A DNA stretch of 64,000 nt from Thalassospira profundimaris WP0211 (GCF_000300275.1 NZ_AMRN01000001.1:496001-560000), one strand, 5' to 3'. Counted from the stretch's first letter, positions 17,726-27,949 are shown. Numbers and translations: made by a program. The notes: generated by a model from the sequence alone, not told the origin.

Positions 17726-18031
17726 ATGTCACAGGAAATGCGCCTGAAACTGACCTTGTGGAATGAAAACGCTGAGACCCCGCTGCATCTGAGTGCCCTT
17801 GCCCCCAAGGATGGCTGGCAAAGCGCCCCGCCCAACCGGATTGAAGCCGGTGAAACAGTGGTGTGCGAGATCACGGCTGCCAACACATTGGCGATTACAC
17901 TCAAATACGGCACGCATCATATCGGCATTCATCTGAGCGACGACAATTTTTCCATCGAGCCAGGTGATGCCCGTGTGGATCGGCAGAAACTGGGGAGTGG
18001 TCTGGCAGAGGTGACACTGGCCCTTGGATAG
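17726..18031 (+). CDS. Hypothetical small protein
   Basis: A 101-aa protein without signal peptide or membrane segment. The pattern of alternating hydrophobic residues (MRLKLTLWNENAET..., WQSAPPNRIEAGETVVCEITAAN) suggests a small beta-sandwich. I do not recognise a family. It stands between the divergent HD gene and the convergent rho gene, with a terminator after it. Confidence 0.6.
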   Translation: MSQEMRLKLTLWNENAETPLHLSALAPKDGWQSAPPNRIEAGETVVCEITAANTLAITLKYGTHHIGIHLSDDNFSIEPGDARVDRQKLGSGLAEVTLALG

Positions 18032-18065
18032 AGGTTGTTTAACGGTTATTTCGATATTGAAATAA

Positions 18066-18091
18066 AAACGGGACCACAAAGGGTCCCGTTT
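18066..18091. terminator. Bidirectional terminator between the small ORF and rho
   Basis: AAACGGGACC (18066-18075) pairs with GGTCCCGTTT (18082-18091). An A5 tract on the left and TTTGTTTTT on the right make it usable from either side, ending rho on the - strand. Confidence 0.8.
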
Positions 18092-18135
18092 GTTTTTACG
18101 ATCCAGTAGACCGGGCCCATCAGGCCCGCGCGGCT

Positions 18136-19401
18136 TTAGCCGTTCATGGAATCGAAGAAGTCGTCGTTGTTCTTCGTACCCTTGAGCTTGCCAAGCAGGA
18201 ATTCCATCGCGTCCTGAGGACCCATCGGGTTGAGGATACGGCGCAGCACCCACATCTTGGACAGAACGCTCTTGTCGACCAGAAGCTCTTCCTTACGGGT
18301 ACCCGATTTGAGGATATCAATCGCCGGGAAGATACGTTTGTCAGACAGTTTGCGATCCAGGATAAGCTCGGAGTTACCGGTACCCTTGAATTCTTCAAAG
18401 ATGACCTCGTCCATACGCGAACCGGTATCGATCAGGGCGGTCGCGATGATGGTCAAAGAGCCGCCCTCTTCGATGTTACGGGCCGCACCGAAGAAGCGTT
18501 TCGGACGTTGCAACGCGTTGGCATCAACACCACCGGTCAGGACCTTGCCCGAACTTGGCACCACGGTGTTGTAAGCACGTGCCAGACGGGTGATCGAGTC
18601 CAGCAGGATGACAACATCATGCTTGTGTTCGACCAGACGTTTGGCCTTTTCCAGAACCATTTCGGTGACCTGAACGTGACGCTGAGCCGGTTCATCGAAG
18701 GTCGAGGAAATGACTTCGCCCTTCACCGAACGGTCCATGTCGGTCACTTCTTCCGGGCGTTCATCAATCAGAAGAACGATCAAATAGGCTTCCGGGTGGT
18801 TTTCCTCGATCGCGTGCGCAATGTTTTGCAGCATCACGGTTTTACCGGTGCGCGGCGGTGCGACGATCAGGGCACGCTGACCTTTACCAAGCGGCGAAAC
18901 CAGTTCGATCACGCGGTTGGTGGTGTCCTTGTTGGCACCTTCCTGATCGGATTGACGCTCCATCTTGAGCGGCTCATCAGGATAGAGCGGGGTCAGGTTA
19001 TCGAAATTAACGCGCTGACGGACTTTTTCCGGCGCATCGAAATTGACCTTATCAACCTTGAGCAGGGCGAAATACCGTTCGCCTTCTTTCGGGGAGCGGA
19101 TCTGGCCTTCGACGGTGTCGCCAGTTCGCAAGCTAAAACGCCGCACCTGGCTCGGACTGACATAAATGTCGTCAGGGCCGGCAAGGTAGTTTGCCTCGGG
19201 GCTACGCAGGAAGCCGAAACCATCGGGCAGAACTTCAAGAACGCCTTCGCCAAAGATGGCGTGGTCGTTCTCGGCCAACTGCTTGAGGATCGCGAACATC
19301 AGCTCCTGCTTGCGGAGCGTGCTGGCGTTTTCGATTTCGAGTTCATCAGACAGAGCAAGCAGCTCGGTCGGAGATTTCTTTTTAAGGTCCTGAAGATGCA
19401 T
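18136..19401 (-). CDS. rho: Transcription termination factor Rho
   Basis: A 421-aa hexameric RNA-dependent ATPase. The N-terminal Rho_N helical part (residues 1-45) is followed by the cold-shock-like RNA-binding domain ([15 protein letters not shown]), then the ATPase core with Walker [25 protein letters not shown] (Walker B) and the GGVDANAL region. Length is standard. In many alphaproteobacteria rho follows hemJ and precedes mnmE; here it is about 12 kb away from hemJ across the origin. Confidence 0.97.
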   Translation of the reverse strand: MHLQDLKKKSPTELLALSDELEIENASTLRKQELMFAILKQLAENDHAIFGEGVLEVLPDGFGFLRSPEANYLAGPDDIYVSPSQVRRFSLRTGDTVEGQIRSPKEGERYFALLKVDKVNFDAPEKVRQRVNFDNLTPLYPDEPLKMERQSDQEGANKDTTNRVIELVSPLGKGQRALIVAPPRTGKTVMLQNIAHAIEENHPEAYLIVLLIDERPEEVTDMDRSVKGEVISSTFDEPAQRHVQVTEMVLEKAKRLVEHKHDVVILLDSITRLARAYNTVVPSSGKVLTGGVDANALQRPKRFFGAARNIEEGGSLTIIATALIDTGSRMDEVIFEEFKGTGNSELILDRKLSDKRIFPAIDILKSGTRKEELLVDKSVLSKMWVLRRILNPMGPQDAMEFLLGKLKGTKNNDDFFDSMNG

Positions 19402-19754
19402 ATGTGCGTTTAATGATCTGTGGTTGCCGAAAGGGCGAAGATTTTATGGAGATAGAAAAGAGAATGTGCGGTTGACCGTCAGGCAAGGCGCTCAGGCTTT
19501 TGCTGGGGCGTGCGGACGGTTCGAAACCTTGGAGTTGCAAGAAAGGCAGGTCTTTTCATGTTTCTGGATCGAAACACCCCCGATTGATACCCTTGAAAAT
19601 CGCAATAGTCAAACCGTGATTCGAAAGAACCGGGCAATTTTGCAGCCATTGATACGAAAATATCACATCTCGCCCCCGGCAACCGACCGCATTCCACTGG
19701 TCGAAGCCGGGTTTGAGCCGGAATCCTGTGTCCTTTGTCATCGATCCTTTTGCA
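19402..19754 (-). other. Long leader/promoter region of rho
   Basis: 353 bp between the chemoreceptor stop and the rho start. Rho genes often have long leaders used for autoregulation. I see no gene, terminator or strong repeat here. Confidence 0.35.
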
Positions 19755-21812
19755 TCAAACTGTCTGGGCCTCGCGCACGGAGGCAAGGAAATCGGCCACT
19801 TCCTTGCGCAGGCTGGTCGCAACATTGGCAACCTGATCACAGGCGACGATAACGTGATCGGCGGCCTCGCCAGCATTGTCGGTTGCCTCGCGGATACCGG
19901 CAACATTGCCCGAAACCTCTGTCGTGCCTTGCGACGCACGATCAATATTATTGGCAATTTCCGAGGTTGCGGCTTCCTGTTCATTGACCGCGGCTGCCAA
20001 CGAGGAAGAGGTCGCGTCAATCTGGCCGATTTTTTCGCCAATCCGCGAAAAGGCATCAACCGCGCATTCAGTCGCGTCCTGCAGATTTCCCATCTGTTGG
20101 GAAATTTCGTCGGTTGCGCGCGATGTCTGGGTCGCAAGGTTTTTGACCTCGTTGGCGACGACGGCAAATCCCTTGCCGGCCTCGCCGGCACGGGCGGCTT
20201 CGATTGTCGCATTAAGGGCCAAAAGATTGGTCTGTTCGGCAATATCGCGGATCAGGCCGATCACCTCGCCGATCTTTTCAGCACCTTCTTTCAGGGCCGT
20301 TGCAATGACTTCGGCCTCGCGGGCCTCGTCGGCGGCGGCGGTCGCATTATCCGACGACGCAGAAATCTGCCGGGAAATCTCAAGGATCGAATTGGCCAGC
20401 TGTTCGGTGGCCGAGGACACCGCGGCCACATTTTCGGACGCTGATTTCGCGTCATCTGCCACCAGGCGGGCCTTGTCGCGGGTTTTGTCGATGGCCGATG
20501 TCATGTCTGAAGACGTGGTGCGCAGACCATCAGTCGACTGGCCGATATCGCCCAGCAAGGCGTTGATCCTGGCTTCAAACCGTTCGGCCAGCCGGCTGAC
20601 TTTTTCGGCACGAGCAAACCGGGCGGCCTGTTCCTTTTCACTTTGGGCGGCCATTTCCCTGTTCTCGACAAGGCTGTCGCGGAAAAACTGCACCGAACGG
20701 GCCATGGCGCCTACCTCATCCCCGCGCGCGGCCCCGGATACCTTGACCGACAGGTCGCCTGCGGTCAGATCGCTCATGGTTTTGGTCATGGCGCGGATCG
20801 GTGCAGAAATATCGCGACCGACGATGACAACCAATGTGCATGCAAGTGCGATAATGATCAGCAAACCGGCCAATGTGCCATAAAAATAAAGCTGCGCTTC
20901 AGAGAGCTTTTGCGCCGAGAGGGTGACCAGGCTTTGGGCAATATGGTCTTCTATCATCTTGTAAATATTAATCTTTACCGTGATGGTCGCAAACCAGTCT
21001 GTCCCCGCAATGCCATTGGTGGTTCCGGTTACCGGGTAACTGAGCGCCACATCACGCAGCTTGTTGACCGCCGCAACCGCCGGGTCCTGCATCGCGCGGT
21101 CGTAAAATTCCCTGATCTCTGGTGCGGCCATTTCCTCGAACACAGAGAGATAAGCGTTTTGAAGGGTGATCAGCTCGACAAATCGACGATAAAGGTTGGG
21201 TTCGAACTTGCCCATGCCAAACCCGGCCGCACCTGTGGCGCGCTCAAGCCCGCCACGTTCCTTGGCCTGCATGAAATCATTAAAGGCCGCGATCGAGCGG
21301 ACCAGTTCGGGATCGTTGCTGATTGTGCTCATGACATTGACGGTCGAGAGCATGCCGGAAATGATCGAGGTATAGAAGCGAACCGCCTCGCCAAGCTCGA
21401 TATCCAGCGCATAAACCTTGGCGCGTGTCTGGGGCACGGTATCAAGCAGCCCGACAAAGACGCCAACCTGCTCTGCCAGACCCGGGTGATAGGCGGAAAG
21501 ATCAAAGTCGTTTAACGCATTGCGCAAAGACTGAATGCGGGCGTCCGACAAGTTGCGCTGATCGGCAAGTTGCGATCCGAATTGTTCGCCTTTGGAGCCG
21601 ATAAAGCCCGCCGATGCGCCGCGTTCCTTTTGCAATTCGTGTACGGTCGCACCGAACTGAACCGCAAGTTCGGTCAAGCCACCAATTTTGCCAAGTTCAT
21701 CCATTTCCCGATAACGGTCGGAAATAATGACGCCGGACAGAACAACAAGTCCCAACAAAGGTGGGATCAGAGAAATCGCAAGTTTCTTGCCAATCTGAAT
21801 ATTCGCAAACAT
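19755..21812 (-). CDS. Methyl-accepting chemotaxis protein with NIT sensor
   Basis: A 685-aa membrane chemoreceptor. An N-terminal transmembrane helix (residues about 12-30) leads to a large periplasmic sensor that begins with the [15 protein letters not shown] motif of the nitrate/nitrite-sensing NIT domain. A second transmembrane helix lies at about 310-330, then HAMP, then the cytoplasmic signalling domain with the conserved hairpin tip (ergo [21 protein letters not shown]). It ends without a C-terminal CheR-tethering pentapeptide. The ligand, possibly nitrate or nitrite, is inferred from the NIT motif alone. Confidence 0.9.
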   Translation of the reverse strand: MFANIQIGKKLAISLIPPLLGLVVLSGVIISDRYREMDELGKIGGLTELAVQFGATVHELQKERGASAGFIGSKGEQFGSQLADQRNLSDARIQSLRNALNDFDLSAYHPGLAEQVGVFVGLLDTVPQTRAKVYALDIELGEAVRFYTSIISGMLSTVNVMSTISNDPELVRSIAAFNDFMQAKERGGLERATGAAGFGMGKFEPNLYRRFVELITLQNAYLSVFEEMAAPEIREFYDRAMQDPAVAAVNKLRDVALSYPVTGTTNGIAGTDWFATITVKINIYKMIEDHIAQSLVTLSAQKLSEAQLYFYGTLAGLLIIIALACTLVVIVGRDISAPIRAMTKTMSDLTAGDLSVKVSGAARGDEVGAMARSVQFFRDSLVENREMAAQSEKEQAARFARAEKVSRLAERFEARINALLGDIGQSTDGLRTTSSDMTSAIDKTRDKARLVADDAKSASENVAAVSSATEQLANSILEISRQISASSDNATAAADEAREAEVIATALKEGAEKIGEVIGLIRDIAEQTNLLALNATIEAARAGEAGKGFAVVANEVKNLATQTSRATDEISQQMGNLQDATECAVDAFSRIGEKIGQIDATSSSLAAAVNEQEAATSEIANNIDRASQGTTEVSGNVAGIREATDNAGEAADHVIVACDQVANVATSLRKEVADFLASVREAQTV

Positions 21813-21889
21813 GTAAAGCCCCGTGCATTGTGGAATGCGAGGCCGCCAAATATGCGTTCTTCCAACTCCCGGGGCGCGCAGGTTCTGTA

Positions 21890-21909
21890 TTGATACGATA
21901 TCGTATCAA
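21890..21909. promoter_or_regulatory. Perfect 20-bp palindrome upstream of the chemoreceptor
   Basis: TTGATACGATATCGTATCAA, perfectly symmetric (22 bp with flanking A/T), lies 78 bp upstream of the chemoreceptor start. Size and symmetry fit an operator for a dimeric regulator, for example of the GntR type. No GntR gene is nearby. Confidence 0.55.
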
Positions 21910-22050
21910 TTGCCTTTTATTGTTGGTGTGGTGACGCGCCTGGACTTTGTGCGGCGCAAAATAATCAGCGCAGCACATTTGGATATTGTAACCCTTGGAT
22001 TAAATTCAATGGTTACGTTTCAACTTAAAAGGCGTTCAGGAAATCCTGTT

Positions 22051-22416
22051 TCACGATGAGCGATGCTGTTCGCGCACAATTTCAAGCATCCGGTTGAGCT
22101 GATCCTCGCTCAGGCCGGCGATGCGTTCCGACAGAAGATTGGCCAGTTCGGTGGCCTGCGGTTCCAGACCGGCGGTATCGACGGTAATTTTCGGATGCGA
22201 GAGCTGGGCCAGACGTTTGACGTCATCAACCTCGTCCCAGACCAGATTGAAATAACCGCAGATTTGCTGAACCAGACCGGGGCTGGGCCGCCCGCGATGA
22301 CCGTGTTCAAGCGCGGACAGATAGGCCGGTGACAGCTGAAGTGCGGTTGCCATATCGGTCAGCGTCACGTTGTTGCGCGCACGGAGTTCCCGGATGCGAT
22401 TGCCAAAAGGTGTCAC
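22051..22416 (-). CDS. XRE-family helix-turn-helix regulator
   Basis: A 121-aa DNA-binding protein. The Cro/CI-type HTH occupies residues about 5-60 (GNRIRELRARNNVTLTDMA then LSPAYLSALEHG). The C-terminal 50 residues are an acidic helical part (LSEDQLNRMLEIV). The GTG start has GGAG upstream and overlaps the smr stop (GTGA), so it is translated from the smr transcript. xre after smr is a common alphaproteobacterial pair; its target is unknown. Confidence 0.85.
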   Translation of the reverse strand: MTPFGNRIRELRARNNVTLTDMATALQLSPAYLSALEHGHRGRPSPGLVQQICGYFNLVWDEVDDVKRLAQLSHPKITVDTAGLEPQATELANLLSERIAGLSEDQLNRMLEIVREQHRSS

Positions 22417-23060
22417 GGGCGTCTCCGTTTCAACAAGACATAAAAGGCCCCGGCGCCACCGTGCTGGATCTGGGCCTGATGAATGGCAAGGATGCGATTG
22501 CGCAGGTTTGGCGCACTCAGCCATTGCGGGGTGCGTTCGCGCAAAAGACCGGTACGGCCATATTCATCAGCGCGCGATCCCTTGCCGGTGATTACGAGAA
22601 CGCAACGTTTTCCGGCCCGCCAGCTATCTTCGATAAAGGCATTGAGCGCATTATGGGCGACTTCCTGGGTCATGCCATGCAGGTCAATGCGCCCGTCGAT
22701 CGACATCTTGCCCTTCTGGAATTTATTGGCGGTTGATCGATCAATCCCGTCGGTGACACCGGGTTTCAGTTCGGAAAGGTTCTGTTTTTTGATCTTTGGG
22801 CCCCGGTCGGCATGGCGGGCCGAGGGCAGATTGCGCGCAGCCCGGCTTTGTTCGGACTGTTCAAGTTTTTCGCCAAGATTGTCAGGCAGGGTAATCGCGG
22901 TATCGCTGGTGTGGATGTCATCATCAGACGCGACCACGTCATCGCCAGCCTTGTGCCTTTTCTTGCGCAAAGGTTTGACGTCACGGGTAAAGACCTCCCA
23001 CAGGGTCTTTTCGTCATCCGTGACGGTGCGGCGTCGCTTATTTGGTTTCTTCTGACTCAT
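22413..23060 (-). CDS. Smr domain protein
   Basis: A 215-aa protein with a basic N-terminus (MSQKKPNKRRR), a charged variable middle, and a C-terminal Smr/MutS2-type domain: DLHGMTQEVAHNAL (residues about 130-143), VITGKGS and a terminal LLKRRRP. Smr domains nick or bind nucleic acids; the specific role of this class is unsettled. The start at 23060 is chosen over an open stretch of 11 codons upstream. It is coupled to xre. Confidence 0.88.
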   Translation of the reverse strand: MSQKKPNKRRRTVTDDEKTLWEVFTRDVKPLRKKRHKAGDDVVASDDDIHTSDTAITLPDNLGEKLEQSEQSRAARNLPSARHADRGPKIKKQNLSELKPGVTDGIDRSTANKFQKGKMSIDGRIDLHGMTQEVAHNALNAFIEDSWRAGKRCVLVITGKGSRADEYGRTGLLRERTPQWLSAPNLRNRILAIHQAQIQHGGAGAFYVLLKRRRP

Positions 23061-23288
23061 CGACCAAGACAATATGCAAGCGGCGCGGTCCATATACGCA
23101 AGGCTTTATCGTCCATTCGATATCACCTGTTTGCAACAGCCCGGTCACCCAAAGGAATGTTCGCGGCATATTGCCGTGTCATTGCTGTTCGCGCAACCGC
23201 GCCCGTCGCGCATTTCACCGTCACGGCAACAATATGTTTGCAGGAAAAGCAGGCCAGACCGGGAAAGGTGACCCGACAGGGCTGTGTT

Positions 23289-24230
23289 TCAGGTGTCGAT
23301 GTCGGTCAAATCGACACAGGTGACACCGTTATTATCAAGATCAAGCATCGCCTTGAGAAACGCACTGTCGAGATTGGTCGAAAGCCCGTGCATCCGGCGG
23401 TTTTCAACAAAAAAGCCGTCGGTCTTGAAGCGATCAAGCTGGGTTTGCAGCCTTTTGATATCGCTTTGCGGCACATCACCACTGATCGCGATATAGAGAT
23501 AACAGGTGCGATAGGGCTTGAAACCAGTCACATCAGGAATGCTGACTTCGGGATATTCGGCACGGACCTTATCAAGATAATGGCGCAGGATATTGCCACC
23601 GATGGCAATCAGATCAACGCGATCAGCCATCATCATCGGCAAAAGAAGTTCTTCCCGCGGCACCATAACCAGTTGTTTGGCCCCACGATCACGAAGATAT
23701 CCTTCACGCGCCGATCCCATCAGAACCCCGATGCGGGCATCGCGCAGAAGCGTGTCAAACGCCATGTCAGACCAACCGGTATCGACAAAGCCAAACAGGT
23801 TCCAGAAGGTCCGGCTGACCGGCCCCACCCATTGGAAGACATCTTCGCGATAATCAATTCGGGTGGTGGGGTAAATTACGTGGCCGACTTCGCGTCCGGC
23901 CAGCTCCATCTGCCGTTTCCAGGGCATCTGCGGCACGATTTCAACAGCCAGACCGGCCTTGGTAAACAGTTCGATGGCAAGCGTATCGAAATAGCCTGGC
24001 TCCGGCCGGCCCGATGACTGAACCCGGCTGCTTTCAGACAAATGGATGATGTAGGTGCCATCAAACGTGGAGTTTTCTGGAGCTTTTTCGTCAGTGAGTG
24101 TCTGGGCGCGAAGATTACCTAAAGCCGTGATCAGCGCACAGACCAAAACCAGCATCGCAAGGAGGCGATTGGCGTATTGAGAAACTATAAGTTCGGAAAA
24201 CCGCAATGATGGACACCGCTGTTTTCCCAT
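23289..24230 (-). CDS. Periplasmic solute-binding protein, family 3-like
   Basis: A 313-aa protein. A hydrophobic segment at residues 24-42 (LLAMLVLVCALITALGN) is a signal peptide or anchor with a long N-region; a second Met within it could be the true start. The rest resembles family-3 solute-binding domains (GYFDTLAIELFTKAGLAVEIVP..PWKRQMELA), often found in amino-acid ABC transport but also as orphan sensors. No permease or ATPase gene is adjacent. It starts one base after the dnaQ stop, an unusual passenger in the dnaQ-coaE operon. Confidence 0.8.
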   Translation of the reverse strand: MGKQRCPSLRFSELIVSQYANRLLAMLVLVCALITALGNLRAQTLTDEKAPENSTFDGTYIIHLSESSRVQSSGRPEPGYFDTLAIELFTKAGLAVEIVPQMPWKRQMELAGREVGHVIYPTTRIDYREDVFQWVGPVSRTFWNLFGFVDTGWSDMAFDTLLRDARIGVLMGSAREGYLRDRGAKQLVMVPREELLLPMMMADRVDLIAIGGNILRHYLDKVRAEYPEVSIPDVTGFKPYRTCYLYIAISGDVPQSDIKRLQTQLDRFKTDGFFVENRRMHGLSTNLDSAFLKAMLDLDNNGVTCVDLTDIDT

Positions 24231-24231
24231 C

Positions 24232-24945
24232 TTATGCCTCTTGCTTTATAAGCCAGAGCGCATCTTTGACTTTGGCCTCGATATAGGCGCGGTGAGCAGC
24301 AAGTTCTTCGTCGCTGATCATATGCGGCCTTGGTTCCAGCCGGTTGCCCCGCGGGCCCAGAACCCGACGCCCGCCGTTATCTTCATCCTGATCACCGTTT
24401 AGCGCATTAGGATCAAGCGACAGGCCATGCTGACGGCCGCCCAGAAGTTCCAGATAGACCTGGGCAAGAAGGTCGGAGTCAAGCAGGGCTCCGTGAAGAG
24501 TACGGTTGGAGTTATCGATCTTGAACCGGCGACACAGCGCATCGAGGCTGACCGGGGATCCGGGGAATTTCTTGCGCGCCATCTGAACGGTATCAAGGGC
24601 GCGTTCCATGGCAATGCGCGGCTTGTTAAGCCATTCGAGCTCGGCATTGAGGAACTTCATATCAAAGCTGGCATTGTGAATGACCAGAACCGAATCCTCG
24701 CCAATGAATTCGATGAACTCATCGGCGACCTCGGCAAAGACCGGCTGGTCTTTGAGGAACTCATCGCCCAGACCGTGAACGTCGAATGCTTCCTTGGGCA
24801 TCGGGCGCTGGGGATTGATATACTGGTGATACTGCCGCCCGGTGGGCATGTGATTGATCAGTTCGATACAGCCGATTTCAACCAGTCTGTGGTCAGCATA
24901 GGGATCAAGGCCGGTGGTCTCGGTATCAAGAACAATCTCACGCAT
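24232..24945 (-). CDS. dnaQ: DNA polymerase III epsilon subunit
   Basis: A 237-aa proofreading 3'-5' exonuclease of the replisome. ExoI DTETTGLDP (residues 7-15), ExoII HNASFDMKFLN and ExoIII HGALLDSDLLAQVYLEL are all present, giving the DEDDh active site. A C-terminal tail follows that would contact the polymerase. coaE lies 18 bp upstream on the same strand. Confidence 0.95.
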   Translation of the reverse strand: MREIVLDTETTGLDPYADHRLVEIGCIELINHMPTGRQYHQYINPQRPMPKEAFDVHGLGDEFLKDQPVFAEVADEFIEFIGEDSVLVIHNASFDMKFLNAELEWLNKPRIAMERALDTVQMARKKFPGSPVSLDALCRRFKIDNSNRTLHGALLDSDLLAQVYLELLGGRQHGLSLDPNALNGDQDEDNGGRRVLGPRGNRLEPRPHMISDEELAAHRAYIEAKVKDALWLIKQEA

Positions 24946-24963
24946 GTAGTCGTTATCCAGTCA

Positions 24964-25548
24964 TCAACTGAGTTGGTCGATAATACCCTGAATATATTGA
25001 AAAGTGACGGCACGCCCCAACCCGGTCGGGATGATGAAATCAGCGCGCTTTCGCTTTTCGATATCTGGCATCTGTTTCGACAGAATGGCGGAAAATTTTG
25101 TCTCCGTCATCCCTTCTCGCGAAAGAACACGCTGGCGTTGTATGAACCCCGGGGCCGATACAACCGCAACATGATCACAGCGCTTTTCACCGGATGTTTC
25201 ATATAAAAGCGGAATGTCGAGAACAACCAGCTTGCGCCCCAAACGACGCTGAGCGGCAAGAAACCGGTTTTCAGCCGCACGCACCAGCGGATGCAGGATG
25301 GTCTCAAGCGTTTTTAGAACATCCGGATTGGCAAAAGCGATCTTGCCCAATGCCTGCCGATCAATCCGGCCATTAACGATCACATCGGGAAAGGCCCTGG
25401 CAATCGGGCCAAAGGCAAGGCCATCTGGTGCCATCAATTCATGGGTCGTGGCATCGGCATCATGGACCGGCACACCAAGGTGACGAAACATCGCCGCCGC
25501 GGTTGATTTGCCCATGCCGATGGAGCCGGTTAACCCAAGAATTTTCAT
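24964..25548 (-). CDS. coaE: Dephospho-CoA kinase
   Basis: A 194-aa kinase for the last step of CoA synthesis. P-loop GLTGSIGMGKST at residues 5-16, followed by the DAD substrate motif (HDADATTHELM). Length is normal. It lies between aroE and dnaQ, a standard alphaproteobacterial order. Confidence 0.95.
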   Translation of the reverse strand: MKILGLTGSIGMGKSTAAAMFRHLGVPVHDADATTHELMAPDGLAFGPIARAFPDVIVNGRIDRQALGKIAFANPDVLKTLETILHPLVRAAENRFLAAQRRLGRKLVVLDIPLLYETSGEKRCDHVAVVSAPGFIQRQRVLSREGMTETKFSAILSKQMPDIEKRKRADFIIPTGLGRAVTFQYIQGIIDQLS

Positions 25549-25569
25549 AATAAGATTACCCTTCGGATC

Positions 25570-26436
25570 TTAATCAGGCGAAAGAACGAAATCGCGCAGT
25601 TCCTGGGTGACTTCGGGATCGATCCCGAACCAGCGATGGAAACCCGGTCGTGCCTGATGGAGCAACATGCCAAGCCCATCAACAATCGGATTGCCGCGGG
25701 CCTTGGCCTGCACCAGCAAATCGGTCATCAGCGGCGCATAGACAATATCGGTGACAAGGGCGGTTTGCGGCAGACCGGACAGATCGATCTCAAGCTTGGG
25801 CTGGCCGACCATGCCAAGGCTTGTGGTATTGACGACAAGCGACGCGCCATCAAGCGCATCAGGTGCAACCGGCCAGTCAATCACCTTGATCCGCGGGTCC
25901 TTGATTTCGGCTGCGACGTCTTCGGCGCGTTTGCGGGTCCGGTTGGCCAGACGAATTTCCGGGCAGCCTTCATCCAGCAAGGCGACCAGAACCGCACGAC
26001 ACGCCCCGCCTGCCCCAAGCACCACCGCCGGACCGCTGGCAAAGGCGATATCGGGGGCTTCCTGGCGCAGGTTTTCAAGGAAGCCAAACCCGTCAGTATT
26101 ATCGCCCAAAAGACGACCGTCCTTGGCAAACGTCACGGTATTAACCGCGCCGATGCGGCGCGCACGATCGGACAGTTCATCACATTCGGGCATCGCCATT
26201 TCCTTTTGCGGAATGGTGACATTGACCCCGGAAAATCCCAGATTGCGCAAGGAAATCAAGGCTGCCTGGAAGTTTTCCGGCTCCACGGGAAGTGGCATAT
26301 AACAGCCATCAATGCCGTATTTTGCCAGCCAATAGCCATGCAGGCGCGGCGATTTCGAATGCGATACCGGCCAGCCCATCACGCCGGCAAGGCGCGATGT
26401 GCCCGATAGGGTGCGATAAGGATTTCGCGAGGTCAT
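25570..26436 (-). CDS. aroE: Shikimate dehydrogenase
   Basis: A 288-aa NADP-dependent enzyme of the shikimate pathway. The substrate-binding SKSPRLHGYWL and NVTIPQKE (catalytic Lys) and the NADP loop VVLGAGGACRAV are intact, as is the SLGM segment near the end. Preceded by GGAAAC as ribosome-binding site. It belongs to the maf-aroE-coaE-dnaQ series. Confidence 0.95.
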   Translation of the reverse strand: MTSRNPYRTLSGTSRLAGVMGWPVSHSKSPRLHGYWLAKYGIDGCYMPLPVEPENFQAALISLRNLGFSGVNVTIPQKEMAMPECDELSDRARRIGAVNTVTFAKDGRLLGDNTDGFGFLENLRQEAPDIAFASGPAVVLGAGGACRAVLVALLDEGCPEIRLANRTRKRAEDVAAEIKDPRIKVIDWPVAPDALDGASLVVNTTSLGMVGQPKLEIDLSGLPQTALVTDIVYAPLMTDLLVQAKARGNPIVDGLGMLLHQARPGFHRWFGIDPEVTQELRDFVLSPD

Positions 26437-26481
26437 TGCGTGCTGTTTCCTGCCAGATGGGTTTTTGATGCGTTTTTGTGA

Positions 26482-27087
26482 TTATGCCTTGAGAACACCG
26501 TGATCGCGCAAGAAGCCAATCAGCGGCAGAAGCGGCATGCCCAGCACGGTGAAGTAATCGCCGCGCACCTCGGTAAACAGTTGCGCACCAAGACCTTCAA
26601 GCTGATAGCCGCCCACACAGTGATAAATCTCTTCGCCGGCGGCATCGAGATATTCTTCGAGCCATTCATCGGTGAAGTTGCGCACGGTCAGATGGGCGGT
26701 ATCAATCGTGCCCCAGATGCGCGAGCCTTCCTTATATATAACAGCGGCCGAGACCAGCTTGTGACTTTTGCCCCGCAGGGCCAGGAGTTGCGCACGGGTA
26801 TTGTCACGGTCCATCGGCTTGTCAAACCAGATGCCATTGCATTCCAGCATCTGATCAGCGGCAATCACAATCGCATCGGGTTGCTGGCGATACATGCGCA
26901 GCGCCTTCATTTCGGCCAAGGTTTCCGCGGCCTCGGCCGCCGTCGCACCCTCGGCCTTCATCGCTTGTTTATAGCCATCCTCGTCAATCATCGAGGCGAC
27001 GGCTTCGCAATTGACACCAGCATTGCTCAACATGGCATGGCGGGCCTTGCTGCTGGATGCGAGAATAAGACGATGGGTGCTGGGCAT
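26482..27087 (-). CDS. maf: Maf-like nucleoside triphosphate pyrophosphatase
   Basis: A 201-aa house-cleaning pyrophosphatase. The N-terminal LILASSSKARHAML, the AADQMLE motif and the C-terminal GGYQLEGLGAQLFTEVRGDYFTVLGMPL are diagnostic. The start at 27087 has AGGA upstream and lies 22 bp beyond the ppsR stop. Substrate preference within the Maf family is not decided from sequence. Confidence 0.9.
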   Translation of the reverse strand: MPSTHRLILASSSKARHAMLSNAGVNCEAVASMIDEDGYKQAMKAEGATAAEAAETLAEMKALRMYRQQPDAIVIAADQMLECNGIWFDKPMDRDNTRAQLLALRGKSHKLVSAAVIYKEGSRIWGTIDTAHLTVRNFTDEWLEEYLDAAGEEIYHCVGGYQLEGLGAQLFTEVRGDYFTVLGMPLLPLIGFLRDHGVLKA

Positions 27088-27109
27088 ATGTTTATCCTGT
27101 TGGTGCAGC

Positions 27110-27934
27110 TTAATGACCGCGGCGGTCATACATGGTCGATAAAATGATGGCGGCGGTTTCTTCGATGGACCGGCGGGTCACATTAATGATCTTCCAGCCG
27201 CGTTCGGTAAAGTATCGCCGTGCCTGATGAACTTCATCGCGGACTGCGACCGGATCAACATAATCGCCGCCCTCGCCGCGTTCGATCTGGCGCAGGCGGT
27301 TTTTGCGGATCGAGACCAGCTGATCAACATCCTTGATTAGGCCAACCACCAGCGGTTTTTTGAGCTGATCAAGTTCCGGCGGCAACGGGCAGCCCGGCAC
27401 AAACGGAATATTGGCGGTTTTGATGCCGCGATTGGCCAGATAAACCGATGTCGGGGTTTTAGACGTGCGCGAGACACCGACAATCACCACATCAGCGTCT
27501 TCCAGATCCCAGCCCGATTGACCGTCATCATGGGTCAGGGTGTAATCAATCGCCTCGATCCGGTTGAAATATTCCTCGTCCATTTTATGGAGCGCACCGG
27601 TGCGGCCGTGCGATTGCTGGCCGAGATACCCCGCCATCATGGTGACCGTGTTATCAAGCACGTGGCTGTGCGGGACCTGCAGGCGGCGACAGCCTTCTTC
27701 GAGCTTGCGGCGGATGTCGCTGTCAAAAACGGTGTAAAGAACGATGCCGGGATTGCGTTCGATATCGGCCAAGACCCGCGCCAGCTGGGCATCGGTCCGG
27801 ATCAGTGACCAGACATGTTCATGAGCACGCACATCGGGAAATTGCGCGACACAGGCACGCGCAATGCCATCGACTGTCTCGCCGGTTGAGTCCGAGACCA
27901 GATGAAGATGGAAAATTTTGTCCGTCCCGACCAT
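27110..27934 (-). CDS. ppsR: Pyruvate, phosphate dikinase/PEP synthase regulatory protein
   Basis: A 274-aa DUF299 bifunctional kinase/phosphorylase that controls PEP synthase or PPDK by phosphorylating the activation-site Thr. It begins FHLHLVSDSTGETVDGIARA and carries the P-loop-like GVSRTSKTPTSVYLANRG (residues about 148-165). It is the first - strand gene next to the origin; the ppsR-oriC-hemE order is the known arrangement in Caulobacter and related bacteria (there called RP001/DUF299). Confidence 0.94.
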   Translation of the reverse strand: MVGTDKIFHLHLVSDSTGETVDGIARACVAQFPDVRAHEHVWSLIRTDAQLARVLADIERNPGIVLYTVFDSDIRRKLEEGCRRLQVPHSHVLDNTVTMMAGYLGQQSHGRTGALHKMDEEYFNRIEAIDYTLTHDDGQSGWDLEDADVVIVGVSRTSKTPTSVYLANRGIKTANIPFVPGCPLPPELDQLKKPLVVGLIKDVDQLVSIRKNRLRQIERGEGGDYVDPVAVRDEVHQARRYFTERGWKIINVTRRSIEETAAIILSTMYDRRGH

Positions 27935-27949
27935 GCCTGTCCGTTTCTT

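Noticed and set aside
18508-19413. A 301-codon + strand frame across rho
   Set aside because: It mirrors the well-conserved rho gene and shows no protein features of its own.
19713-20444. A + strand frame across the chemoreceptor
   Set aside because: Low-complexity Gly/Arg/Phe-rich translation produced by the complementary strand of the signalling domain.
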